This document shows, in pieces, positions 36,102-44,947 of a stretch of 47,965 nucleotides of DNA. How positions within the stretch are numbered: position 1 is the stretch's first letter; every line of letters starts with the position of its first letter. The DNA is from JBEBGV01 sp040081265 (lineage in GTDB: Bacteria; Acidobacteriota; Vicinamibacteria; Vicinamibacterales; UBA2999). The position numbers and the translations under genes are program-made. A model generated the notes under the pieces. The model did no database searches, was not told where the DNA came from, and saw only the letters and a list, made by a program, of their open reading frames with translations. Where the stretch lies: assembly GCA_040081265.1 (NCBI GenBank), contig JBEBGV010000038.1, forward strand, positions 1 to 47,965, written 5' to 3'.

Positions 36102-36802
36102 ATGAGCGGTATGACCCGACTCTTCTGCGTACTGCTGGTCTCATCGCTCGTCGCGGGCTGCGGTGGCGGCGGCGGCAGCGTTCCCACACCCACGGCGCCA
36201 AGCACGACTGCGGCATCGATCGCGGTGGCCCTGCAGGCTCCTACTCTCCCTGTGGGCCGAACCACCAACGCGAGCGGCAATGCCACTCTCTCGACTGGAG
36301 CGTCCCAACCGATAACGTCAGGCTGGCGAAGCGACTCGCCGAGTGTCGCGACGGTGAGCGACTCAGGGGTAGTAACTGGAGTCGGGAACGGCATAGCCAC
36401 AATCTACGTCGTGTTCGGGGGCAAGCAAGGACTGCGCAGATTCGGGTAGTGCCGAACTATCAAGGCCTATGGTCTGGTTCGTTTATCGTACGTGCCTGTT
36501 CTGAAACAGACCCACCATTTCTGCGAACAGGCTTCTATTTTCAGAACGACTACTGCCGTACCACGTTTCCAGTAGGCCGCACGTTGCCACTCACGATGTC
36601 GCTGACCCAGGCAGGGGAGACGGTGACCGGTCAGGTCACGCATGGCACAACCCAGCACGCCACCTTCACCGTTCCAATAGATGTCGCGGGCGCTATCACG
36701 GCGAGCTCCGCGCCAGTGTCTCCACCGTTCGGTCACGCCATTGATGTCTCGTGGCGGATGTCCGAAGAAACCGATGGAAGAATTACCGGTACCGGCACTT
36801 AG
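36102..36802 (+). pseudogene. BIG2-type lipoprotein gene with one frameshift
   Basis: Frame one starts MSGMTRLFCVLLVSSLVAGC (lipobox Cys about residue 20), then a bacterial Ig-like group 2 domain: ITSGWRSDSPSVATVSDSG and GNGIATIYVVFGGKQG. Reading then fails (LRRFG stop at 36449). In the next frame TAQIRVVPNYQGLWSGSF continues the domain directly, followed by LTMSLTQAGETVTGQVT and DGRITGTGT. A single missing base near 36430-36434 explains the break. Either the gene is inactive or this is a base-calling error. Intact it would be about 230 residues, a surface lipoprotein. Confidence 0.75.
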
Positions 36803-36956
36803 CGGTGGGTGTTTCAGCAGCAGTCCAATACGCCCCTTCGTGTGACCGCCGCTGGCGCGGCAGTAGCGTCTTAAGCGTCGCCAAACCACGCGCCTAATGC
36901 CGGACAAACGCCGAACTTCAGTTACCGATATCGCCGAGATGGACGTTCGGAAAGTG

Positions 36957-37020
36957 ATGCGCCCGCGGCGACTCGAACGCGGGACCCACGGCTTCTAAAC
37001 AGATCCGCTACTCAAGCGGG
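36957..37020 (-). other. Degenerate tRNA-like 3' arm, possible attachment site
   Basis: The reverse strand reads GCCGTGGGTCCCGCGTTCGA followed by GTCGCCGCGGGCGCATCA. GTTCGAGTC is a T-loop and the T-stem pairs at four of five positions, but the anticodon stem does not pair and no full cloverleaf can be drawn. It lies about 75 bp left of the IS21-like end, so it may be a tRNA fragment carried by integration. Confidence 0.3.
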
Positions 37021-37093
37021 GTGGACGTCAGGTCTACGACAGTGATGAGGGCGGCGGCAAACACCCGGCCGCAATGGTGCGAATCGGAGGGTG

Positions 37094-37145
37094 TGTTAGC
37101 GGCGGTGGTAAATACGACAGTTGTGGCGGACGAAAATCTGACAGT
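37094..37145 (+). repeat. Left end of IS21-like element with transposase-binding repeats
   Basis: Starting near TGTTAGC, two direct repeats follow, GGCGGTGGTAAATACGACAGT (37101-37121) and GGCGGACGAAAATCTGACAGT (37125-37145), agreeing at 16 of 21 positions. Multiple terminal repeats of this kind are a feature of IS21-family ends. No equivalent is visible left of copy 1. Confidence 0.5.
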
Positions 37146-37233
37146 CGGCAGCACGGTCTGGCTGCCGGCTGCGAGCATTGATCCCGGCCGGTGAGTGATT
37201 TCACCATGCGTCTCCGACAGGAGTGGAGGCGCG

Positions 37234-38122
37234 ATGTTCGGACGGGAGACGCGGATGCTATCGCGGCATTACCTCGAGCAAGGATCGAGCAAGAGCGAGC
37301 TGGCCCGCCAGTTGGGCGTGAGCCGCGACACCATTCATCGCTGGGTTCGCGACGGTGATCTGGAGCGCGATGTCGATGCGGAGGCGGTGCGCTATGGACC
37401 GCGGCCACCCGTGGCGACCAAGCTCGATGCCTACAAACCGATTATCGAAGCGCGACTCACCGCGTATCCCGAGCTGTCGTCCGTACGGCTCTTCGACGAG
37501 ATCCGCGCCGCCGGGTACGCGGGCGGCTACTCGCAGTTGAAAGCCTACGTGCGTCGGGTGCGGCCGCTGCCAGCACCGGAGCCGCTCATCCGGTTCGAGA
37601 CGCCGGCCGGTCGACAGGCGCAAGTCGACTTCGCACGATTTCGATTTGACTGGGGCGTGCGCTACGCCTTGCTCGTCGTGCTCGGCTACTCGCGGGTGTT
37701 GTGGTGCCGCTTCTATCCGCGCCAGGACATGGCGACGCTCATGGATGGTCTCGAGGAGGCGTTCGGCTCGTTCGGTGGCGTCCCGCAGGAGCTGCTCTTC
37801 GATCAGATGAAAGCGGTGATTACGCGAGACCCGCGGCTCGAGGGCGGCGCGCTGGTCCGCAATGCGGAGTTCTTCCGCTTCGCGCATCACTGGGGCTTCA
37901 CACCACGCGCCTGTCGCCCGTATCGCGCGCAGACGAAGGGCAAGGTCGAGCGGCCCGTGCGGTACCTGCGCGGCAATTTCGTGTACGGCCGCACGTTCCT
38001 GCACGATGCGGACCTCGATCACCAGCGACAGCTCTGGCTCGACCGCGTCGCCAATGTGCGCGTGCACGGCACGATGCGCGAGCGTCCGCGGGACCGTTTC
38101 GATCGCGAGGAGCGGTTCCTCC
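37234..38122 (+). pseudogene. istA: IS21-family IstA, copy 2, C-terminus lost
   Basis: Starts MFGRETRMLSRHYLEQG with a GGAG ribosome site, so the N-terminus is intact. The HTH and the three DDE-region motifs are as in copy 1, with only scattered substitutions. Similarity to copy 1 stops at about 38122 after DREERFL, where copy 1 goes on for about 45 more residues and then istB. What follows is an IS256 fragment, so this copy has lost the end of istA, all of istB and the right end. Confidence 0.85.
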
Positions 38123-38350
38123 GGCGATCGTTCGCACCGTCTTCGCCCAGCCGGATCATGGGTCTACGCCGGCGTTGCTGCGCCAAGGCCTATATGGGCT
38201 GCGGAGTCGCGTTCCCGAGTGCTGAACACCAGCTGCACAGCACCAATCCCCTGGAACCGCTCTACAAGAAGAAAATATCGCGGCGCTCGTTACGTCGTCG
38301 GGATCTTGCCCAAAGCCGCCTCGGTGCTGATAAGCAGGACGACTGCCGAA
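38123..38350 (+). pseudogene. IS256-family transposase C-terminal fragment with internal deletion
   Basis: One frame reads IVRTVFAQPDHGSTPALLRQ and GLYGLRSRVP, the middle of an IS256 transposase; then, after a gap, STNPLEPLYKKK followed one frame over by RYVVGILPKAASVL, the conserved STNPLERLNKEIKRR/VVGIFPN region. It has lost sequence between the two parts and is frameshifted. It differs from the IS256 at 27901 and is a separate lineage. Confidence 0.75.
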
Positions 38351-38421
38351 TTCTGACCAGTTTACGAACACTACCACTTATCAGGTGACCACTCAGCGCT
38401 TGTATACTGACGTTGAACCCC

Positions 38422-38943
38422 ATGCACTCACTGCCAAACCGGCCTTCGCGGGAAATCTTCCTGCTTCTCCTGCTCGTGGGACTTACCGTCGTGTTGGGAT
38501 GTCGACAACCTGATGGTCTGATTCCGACGCTGGATGAGGAAAACGCAAACAGAATTGAAGACTTGGCCAACGATCTGCGCGCCACGGCCCGGGGCGAGGC
38601 CGACGCAGGACGGGAGTTCGTCAAGGACTACGCTATCTTTGTCGACCCCGAAGACACCGCCGCTGTAGAGGCTCTTGGAAAACTCGGAACTCGGCTTGCG
38701 GAGGCCGTCAAGATGATGCCCTTGACGGAGAAGGTCGCGCACGCGATCGCTCGGATCGCATGGACGGTCGTCGGTGCGACCGAGTTGAGCGACCGACAGG
38801 TCCAAGCGTTACAGCAGGAGCTGCTCGCGCAACTGGATGAGTTGGGCGTGGACTCGTTTCGGGCCAAAAGCATAGCCGACGAGATCCCACGGCTCCAAGC
38901 TGTGGTCACATCCAGACCCCGCCGGTTTTATGAATGGCGTTAG
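38422..38943 (+). CDS. Small helical lipoprotein, unknown function
   Basis: A 173-residue protein with N-terminal hydrophobic stretch EIFLLLLLVGLTVVLGC, a lipobox with Cys near residue 27. The mature part is almost all alpha-helix: NRIEDLANDLRATARGEADA, VEALGKLGTRLAEAVKMMP and QALQQELLAQLDELGVD. No family recognised. The ATG 38422 is preferred to TTG 38413. Its stop overlaps the convergent methyltransferase gene by four bases. Confidence 0.65.
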   Translation: MHSLPNRPSREIFLLLLLVGLTVVLGCRQPDGLIPTLDEENANRIEDLANDLRATARGEADAGREFVKDYAIFVDPEDTAAVEALGKLGTRLAEAVKMMPLTEKVAHAIARIAWTVVGATELSDRQVQALQQELLAQLDELGVDSFRAKSIADEIPRLQAVVTSRPRRFYEWR

Positions 38944-39917
38944 CGCGAATGGAGGGGCGAATTACCCAGAAGTCCTGCGTCACGCAAGGCGGTCAGTGCT
39001 GGTTCCAAGGGACTTCCGTGGCGAGGAACTGGATGGGTGACGTCTTTGCGGGCGACCAGCCGCAGTCTGAACTTGGCTTTATCGTCGCCGGGAGCGAGAA
39101 TGACCGCCGGTTCTCCAAATCCCGCTCGCGCAAGAAGTTCGGTCAAGCAGCGGGTGGAGAAGGCGACCACGTGCGTAGCGCTCAACACGTACTTCCAGTC
39201 CTTATGGGTCGGCAGGACATCGAGTCCTGGGACCGCAATATATACCCATCCACCGGGGCGAGTCGCTTGGCCGATTGAGAGGAGAATCTCACCCGGATTC
39301 GTCACATGTTCGAGCACATGACTCAACATGACGAAGGCGAATCGTGGTTCCCTCCCTGGGGTCTGCAACTCTTGATGTCTAGTGAAGGCTGTTTTTTCAG
39401 ACGGATCGATACCGTACGTTTCCCAGCCGAAGGCCGCGAACGTATTCAACCATCGTCCGCTCCCGCAGCCAAAGTCGAGCACTTGGCTTCCCGGTATGGG
39501 CGTTTTACAGGCAGTCACTTCATCCAGGCGCGCCACGAGTTCACTGCTGACCATCTTCTCGGAGGCACGTTGATGACCCCTGGCCCACTTGCCGTCTTCC
39601 GAATACAGCGACTGGAAGCGCTTCGACGGCGGGAATGGCGACGCATAAATAAGCCCACATCTTGGGCACCCAGTCGCGAACACGAGCTGTCGGTAGGCTG
39701 TCTCGGTGATCATCCCCGCGCACCGCACGAGGCGTCGGCGTTTACGCCATCCGCGACAACCAGGACATCGCCATGGAGGAAGTACCGTGCTGCCGAACTC
39801 AGCGGCAAGCGACCGCGCTGAGAGCAAGAGTCGTCGCCGAACCGGTTGCCACAAAACCTTCTGGACTCGTCTGGAGCGTGCACCGAGCGCGTTGCCTATC
39901 CTGCGGGCTAGATCCAT
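38940..39917 (-). CDS. Class I SAM-dependent methyltransferase with N-terminal zinc-ribbon-like motif
   Basis: A 325-residue protein. Residues about 45-95 hold two Cys pairs, CPGC and CPRC, a likely zinc ribbon. The methyltransferase core starts about residue 140: SQVLDFGCGSGRWLNTFAAF (motif I), WETYGIDPSE (acidic loop), FAFVMLSHVLEHVTNPGEIL and RPGGWVYIAVPGLD. This C-ribbon plus Methyltransf_23 layout is common in sugar-modifying enzymes of glycan clusters. The protein fits the surface-glycan cargo but the target is unknown. Confidence 0.82.
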   Translation of the reverse strand: MDLARRIGNALGARSRRVQKVLWQPVRRRLLLSARSLAAEFGSTVLPPWRCPGCRGWRKRRRLVRCAGMITETAYRQLVFATGCPRCGLIYASPFPPSKRFQSLYSEDGKWARGHQRASEKMVSSELVARLDEVTACKTPIPGSQVLDFGCGSGRWLNTFAAFGWETYGIDPSEKTAFTRHQELQTPGREPRFAFVMLSHVLEHVTNPGEILLSIGQATRPGGWVYIAVPGLDVLPTHKDWKYVLSATHVVAFSTRCLTELLARAGFGEPAVILAPGDDKAKFRLRLVARKDVTHPVPRHGSPLEPALTALRDAGLLGNSPLHSR

Positions 39918-40290
39918 GGCACCCCAACGCCCCAGTGAGCTGCATCCTGACGCTTCAATCCCCTTGGTGTCCCTAGCCTAGAAAATAGCAAGGCCAATTT
40001 GTCGCTGGCAGCGTCGAGCGGGACCGGTACGCGAACCGGTCCCGCATCGCGGCAGCGATCGCGGAATTCGAGGCGGAATGCACAGCAATTGGCGATACAT
40101 AGCCGAGAATTGGTGACCACAAACTCACGCTTGGCGACTTTATCCACGATGACCAGTTTAGGATACAGCGGCTGACCCAATGTCGCTGCGGCTGGAGAGG
40201 CGGAGTCCGTATGCGCCAAGGAAAGGGGGGCGAATGCGCGTCAGGCGTTGTCGGGCTGTGTTGGCGCCATCGGCTGGTATCTGGCTGCTC
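39918..40290. other. Gene-poor stretch
   Basis: No supported gene. A short reverse-strand open frame (39908-40219) has no recognisable motifs and overlaps the methyltransferase start. The main feature is the hairpin at 40020-40043. Confidence 0.4.
40020..40043. repeat. Nine-base-pair perfect hairpin
   Basis: GGGACCGGT-ACGCGA-ACCGGTCCC pairs perfectly over nine positions with a six-base loop. No T-tract. It contains the same GGACCGGTCC core as the palindrome in the rpsA leader at 15519. Confidence 0.6.
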
Positions 40291-40522
40291 TTCAAACATC
40301 GAGGAGACCATCACGCTTGCCCGCACCGTGCCGTACCGTCCGAACTCGATGCTCGTCTTCGTGAACTCCCGCGCTGCTCACGGAGCCGCGCTGCCTGCCG
40401 ATGCGTCGCTTGACGAACGGTACACCTACCAGTTCTACGTCAAGCCGCTCGACGGCGACCTCAAGAAGCTTCTCCGGAAGCTGCCAGAAGACGTACGCAA
40501 GGCCTGGGACGAAATCCTGTAG
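40291..40522 (+). pseudogene. C-terminal fragment of a 2OG-Fe(II) oxygenase-like gene
   Basis: The last ~75 residues of the frame read IEETITLARTVPYRPNSMLV and FVNSRAAHGAALPADA, then ERYTYQFYVKPLDGD, the end of a 2-oxoglutarate/Fe(II) dioxygenase-like protein where a His (in AHGA) is the last iron ligand. The N-terminal two thirds, including the HxD ligands, are missing, so it is a stump left at the right edge of the island. Confidence 0.65.
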
Positions 40523-40532
40523 GATTCGCTGA

Positions 40533-41594
40533 TTGCCGTCCCGAATTCCCGCGGGAAAATCCACGGCTGCGCATCAGCGTCAGTGGCTGTCTGCGTTGAG
40601 CCGCGATCCCCTCGTGACCACTGCGGTCCTGCTCTTCGTCGTGTTGCTCGGTGGCACGATCGGGTACGTCCTCATCGAGGGCTGGACGGTCTGGGAAGCG
40701 TTCTACATGACCGTGATTTCGGTCACGACCGTCGGCTACCGCGAGGTGCGGCCGATGGGCCGCGCTGGAGAAGCCTTCACGGTCGTCGTGCTCATCTCCG
40801 GTGTGGGGATGGTTCTCTACAGCATTTCCATGTTTGCCGGTCGCGTGGTGGAGAACGGGCTCCAGCACCGATGGGAACGTCGTTGGACACAGCGTATGCT
40901 CGACAAGATCACCGATCACTTCATCGTCTGCGGGTACGGGCGCATTGGCAGCGTCATGGTGGACGAATTCGAGCGGCAGGGGGTGCCGTATGTCGTCATC
41001 GACCGTGACCCGGCGCGCGTCGCCATGGCCAAGGCCAGGGGCAGTCTGGTGGTCGATGGCGATGCCAGCTCGGAGGAGACACTCAGGCAGGCGGGTATCA
41101 ATCGCGCCAAGGCCTTCATCGCGGCCCTGTCGACCGATGCCGAGAACGTCTACGCCATCCTGTCAGCGCGGCTGACCAGCCCTGGTCTCTACATCATCGG
41201 CCGCGCGGAGACCGAGGAATCTGCTCGCAAGCTGCGCACGGCTGGAGCTGATCGCGTGATCTCACCCTACCAGATCGGCGGCCTGCATATGGCGCAGTTG
41301 GCGATGCGCCCGGCCGTTGTCGAGTTCGTGCAGCTGGCGACGAGCGCGGAGTTTCTCGACCTGTCGATGGAGCAGGTCGAGGTTGGGGAGGGCAGTAGTC
41401 TCGTGGACCAGACGCTTGTGGGCTGCAACGTCCGGCAACGGTTCGGGGTCATCGTGGTCGGCATCCAGCGGGCGTCAGGCACGATGGAGTTCAACCCGTC
41501 TCCCGACGCGGTCATCTGCAAGGGCGACCGGCTCGTGGTGATGGGACCGGCCGATCGGCTGAAAGAGCTCGAATCGGTGTCAAAGGGCGCCTGA
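40533..41594 (+). CDS. Potassium channel with two membrane spans and TrkA-N/TrkA-C domains
   Basis: A 353-residue protein. Residues about 24-110 hold two membrane helices around the pore with selectivity filter TTVGY (SVTTVGYREV). Residues about 128-250 are an RCK/TrkA-N domain with the nucleotide loop FIVCGYGRIGSVMVDEF and YVVIDRDPARVAMAK; TrkA-C is about 265-350 (LSMEQVEVGEGSSLVDQTLV). It passes K ions and is gated by a ligand such as NAD(H) or Ca. Start is TTG 40533 for lack of a nearby ATG; another TTG lies at 40596. Convergent with gdhA. Confidence 0.92.
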   Translation: MPSRIPAGKSTAAHQRQWLSALSRDPLVTTAVLLFVVLLGGTIGYVLIEGWTVWEAFYMTVISVTTVGYREVRPMGRAGEAFTVVVLISGVGMVLYSISMFAGRVVENGLQHRWERRWTQRMLDKITDHFIVCGYGRIGSVMVDEFERQGVPYVVIDRDPARVAMAKARGSLVVDGDASSEETLRQAGINRAKAFIAALSTDAENVYAILSARLTSPGLYIIGRAETEESARKLRTAGADRVISPYQIGGLHMAQLAMRPAVVEFVQLATSAEFLDLSMEQVEVGEGSSLVDQTLVGCNVRQRFGVIVVGIQRASGTMEFNPSPDAVICKGDRLVVMGPADRLKELESVSKGA

Positions 41595-41598
41595 AAAT

Positions 41599-41611
41599 GG
41601 GGTCTGACCCC
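41599..41611. repeat. GGGGTCTGACCCC palindrome between convergent genes
   Basis: A 13-base palindrome in the context AAAATGGGGTCTGACCCCTATTT, in the 26-bp gap between the potassium channel and gdhA stops. It may serve as a two-way terminator. The same GGGGTC/GACCCC core is at 17901. Confidence 0.55.
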
Positions 41612-41620
41612 TATTTAGCT

Positions 41621-42871
<1,251 letters not shown>

Positions 42872-42879
42872 GGCTTCGT

Positions 42880-42905
42880 ATTGTAGAGAAGTCGGGGGGT
42901 ACAAT
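42880..42905. promoter_or_regulatory. Facing TACAAT boxes between gdhA and the mutase gene
   Basis: ATTGTA at 42880-42885 (TACAAT on the reverse strand, eight bases before the gdhA ATG) and TACAAT at 42900-42905 (six bases before the mutase ATG) form an inverted repeat with a 14-base spacer. Each is placed as a -10 box for a leaderless or nearly leaderless transcript. No clear -35 boxes. Confidence 0.45.
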
Positions 42906-42911
42906 GCGCCG

Positions 42912-44522
42912 ATGACGCGCGGCGTGAACGTCCCTGGTGACCACTCGTTCACGACCATCTCGGGGCGCACGGTGGGCCGTGTCTACTCGGCCGACGACCT
43001 CCAGGACATCGACTACGCCCGCGATCTCGGTGGTCCGGGCGAATTTCCCTACACGCGAGGCATCCATCGGTCGGGCTACCGCGGCAAGCTGTGGACGATG
43101 CGGCAGTTTGCAGGGTTCGGAACGCCTGAAGAGACCAATACCAGGTACCGGGCCCTGCTTGCGGCGGGCGGGACGGGCCTGAGCGTGGCATTTGACCTGC
43201 CGACGCTGATGGGGCGGGACCCCGACCACGAGCTGTCGCAGGGCGAGGTGGGGAAGTGTGGTGTCAGCGTGGCGTCGCTCGCCGACATGGAGACCCTGTT
43301 CGAGGGCATCGACCTCGGGGCGATCACCTGCTCGATGACGATCAACGGCCCGGCCTCGATGATCTTCGCGATGTATCTGGTCGTGGCCGAGAAGCGCGGG
43401 GTTGACTGGACGCGCCTGTCTGGAACGCTGCAGAACGACATTCTCAAGGAGTTCATCGCACAGAAGGAATACATTTACCCGCCGCGACCGTCGATGCGGC
43501 TGGTGACCGATGTATTCAGCTTTTGCGCCGAGCGCGTGCCCCGGTGGAACACCATCTCGGTCAGCGGCTATCACATCCGTGAGGCCGGGTCGACCGCATC
43601 ACAGGAACTGGCGTTCACGCTGCGCGATGGCATCGAATACGTGCAATACGGCATCGACTCTGGACTTGATGTCGATACCTTCGCGCCGCGGATGTCGTTC
43701 TTCTTCAACGCGCACAGCGACTTCTTCGAGGAGATCGCGAAGTATCGCGCAGCGCGGGCGCTCTGGGCGCACGCCATGCGCGAGCGTTTCGGCGCACGGG
43801 AACCCCGTTCCTTGATGCTGCGGTTTCACGCCCAGACGGCTGGCGTGTCGTTGACCGCGCAGCAGCCGTATAACAACGTCGTGCGCACGGCCCTCCAGGC
43901 GCTCTCAGCTGTTCTGGGTGGAGCGCAGTCGCTGCACACCAACTCGCTCGATGAGGCCCTGTCGCTGCCGACCGAAGAGGCCGCCACGCTGGCGCTGCGC
44001 ACGCAGCAGATCATCGCGCATGAGACCGGGGTCGTAGACGAGGTCGACCCGCTCGGGGGCAGCTACTTCCTCGAACGCCTGACGGCCGACCTGCGCGAGG
44101 AGGCCGAAGCGTCGTTTGCGGTCATCGATGCGATGGGCGGGATGGTGCCGGCGATCGAGCGCGGGTACCCGCAGGCCGAAATCGCCGACAGCGCGTATCG
44201 GTTTCAGCGTGAGGTCGAGTCGCGCGAGCGCCGCATCGTCGGCGTCAACGAGGCGGTGTCCGAGGCGACGGGAACAACGCCGATTCTCTACATCGACGAG
44301 TCGGCCGCGGAGCGGCAGTTGGCCCGGCTCGCCGAGGTCCGGAAGCGGCGAAACCCGGCCCTGGTTGCGCGGACCCTGGATCGTCTGCGTGAGGGCGCGC
44401 TGGGGGCGGCCAACACCATGCCCTTGCTGATCGACGCGGCCAGAGCGTATGCGACCGTGGGTGAGATGTGCGACGCCTTGCGCGACGTGTGGGGTGAATA
44501 TGTCGAGACCCCGGTGATCTGA
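42912..44522 (+). CDS. Methylmalonyl-CoA mutase family, large (substrate-binding) subunit
   Basis: A 536-residue protein with the barrel domain of acyl-CoA mutases. Present are FPYTRGIHRSGYRGKLWTMR, QFAGFGTPEETNTRYRALL, LSVAFDLPTLMGRDPDHEL, GEVGKCGVSVASLADMETL, CSMTINGPASMIFAMYL and LTAQQPYNNVVRTALQALSA. The B12 domain is absent and is encoded by the next gene, as in split mutases. It converts (R)-methylmalonyl-CoA and succinyl-CoA or a related pair such as isobutyryl/butyryl-CoA. Start ATG 42912 gives the normal N-terminus; a longer frame overlaps gdhA. Its stop overlaps the B12 gene (TGATG). Confidence 0.92.
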   Translation: MTRGVNVPGDHSFTTISGRTVGRVYSADDLQDIDYARDLGGPGEFPYTRGIHRSGYRGKLWTMRQFAGFGTPEETNTRYRALLAAGGTGLSVAFDLPTLMGRDPDHELSQGEVGKCGVSVASLADMETLFEGIDLGAITCSMTINGPASMIFAMYLVVAEKRGVDWTRLSGTLQNDILKEFIAQKEYIYPPRPSMRLVTDVFSFCAERVPRWNTISVSGYHIREAGSTASQELAFTLRDGIEYVQYGIDSGLDVDTFAPRMSFFFNAHSDFFEEIAKYRAARALWAHAMRERFGAREPRSLMLRFHAQTAGVSLTAQQPYNNVVRTALQALSAVLGGAQSLHTNSLDEALSLPTEEAATLALRTQQIIAHETGVVDEVDPLGGSYFLERLTADLREEAEASFAVIDAMGGMVPAIERGYPQAEIADSAYRFQREVESRERRIVGVNEAVSEATGTTPILYIDESAAERQLARLAEVRKRRNPALVARTLDRLREGALGAANTMPLLIDAARAYATVGEMCDALRDVWGEYVETPVI

Positions 44523-44947
44523 TGGAGACAGCACGCCCTCGTCCCATTCGTGTGATTGTCGCCAAGCCCGGGCTGGACGGCCACGATCGTGGCGCCAAGG
44601 TGATCGCGCGGGCCCTGCGCGACGCGGGGATGGAGGTGATCTACACCGGCCTCCGGCAGACGCCCGAACAAATCGTGACTGCGGCGCTCCAGGAGGACGC
44701 CGACGTCATCGGCCTGTCGATCCTGTCGGGCGCGCACATGCACATCTGCCCCCGGGTGGTGGAACTGCTGAAACAGCAGGGCCTCGATGATGTGCTGACC
44801 GTCGTGGGAGGTATCATTCCCGACGTCGACATCCCACGGTTGAACGCGCTCGGTATCGAAGGCGTGTTCCTCCCCGGAACGTCGATGCAGCACATCGTGG
44901 ACTTCATTCGCACCCACACGCGCCGGCACGTCGATACCGTTGAGTGA
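44522..44947 (+). CDS. Cobalamin-binding small subunit of the acyl-CoA mutase
   Basis: A 141-residue B12 domain. The lower-ligand histidine motif DxHxxG is in PGLDGHDRGAKVI (residues about 16-28), followed by ADVIGLSILSGAH (SxL motif) and VVGGIIPDVDIPRL. It binds adenosylcobalamin and pairs with the subunit encoded just upstream. ATG 44522 shares one base with the upstream stop, and its own stop shares one base with the next gene, so the three are one coupled unit. Confidence 0.94.
   Translation: METARPRPIRVIVAKPGLDGHDRGAKVIARALRDAGMEVIYTGLRQTPEQIVTAALQEDADVIGLSILSGAHMHICPRVVELLKQQGLDDVLTVVGGIIPDVDIPRLNALGIEGVFLPGTSMQHIVDFIRTHTRRHVDTVE

Noticed and set aside
35810..36400. Reverse open frame with protein-like tail (FTLRVETERKAV)
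   Set aside because: Would need to read through the start of the BIG2 lipoprotein gene; no ribosome site or family. Kept only as a note under the gene-poor stretch.
39908..40219. 103-codon reverse open frame right of the methyltransferase gene
   Set aside because: No recognised motif and overlaps the methyltransferase start; could be real but support is too weak.
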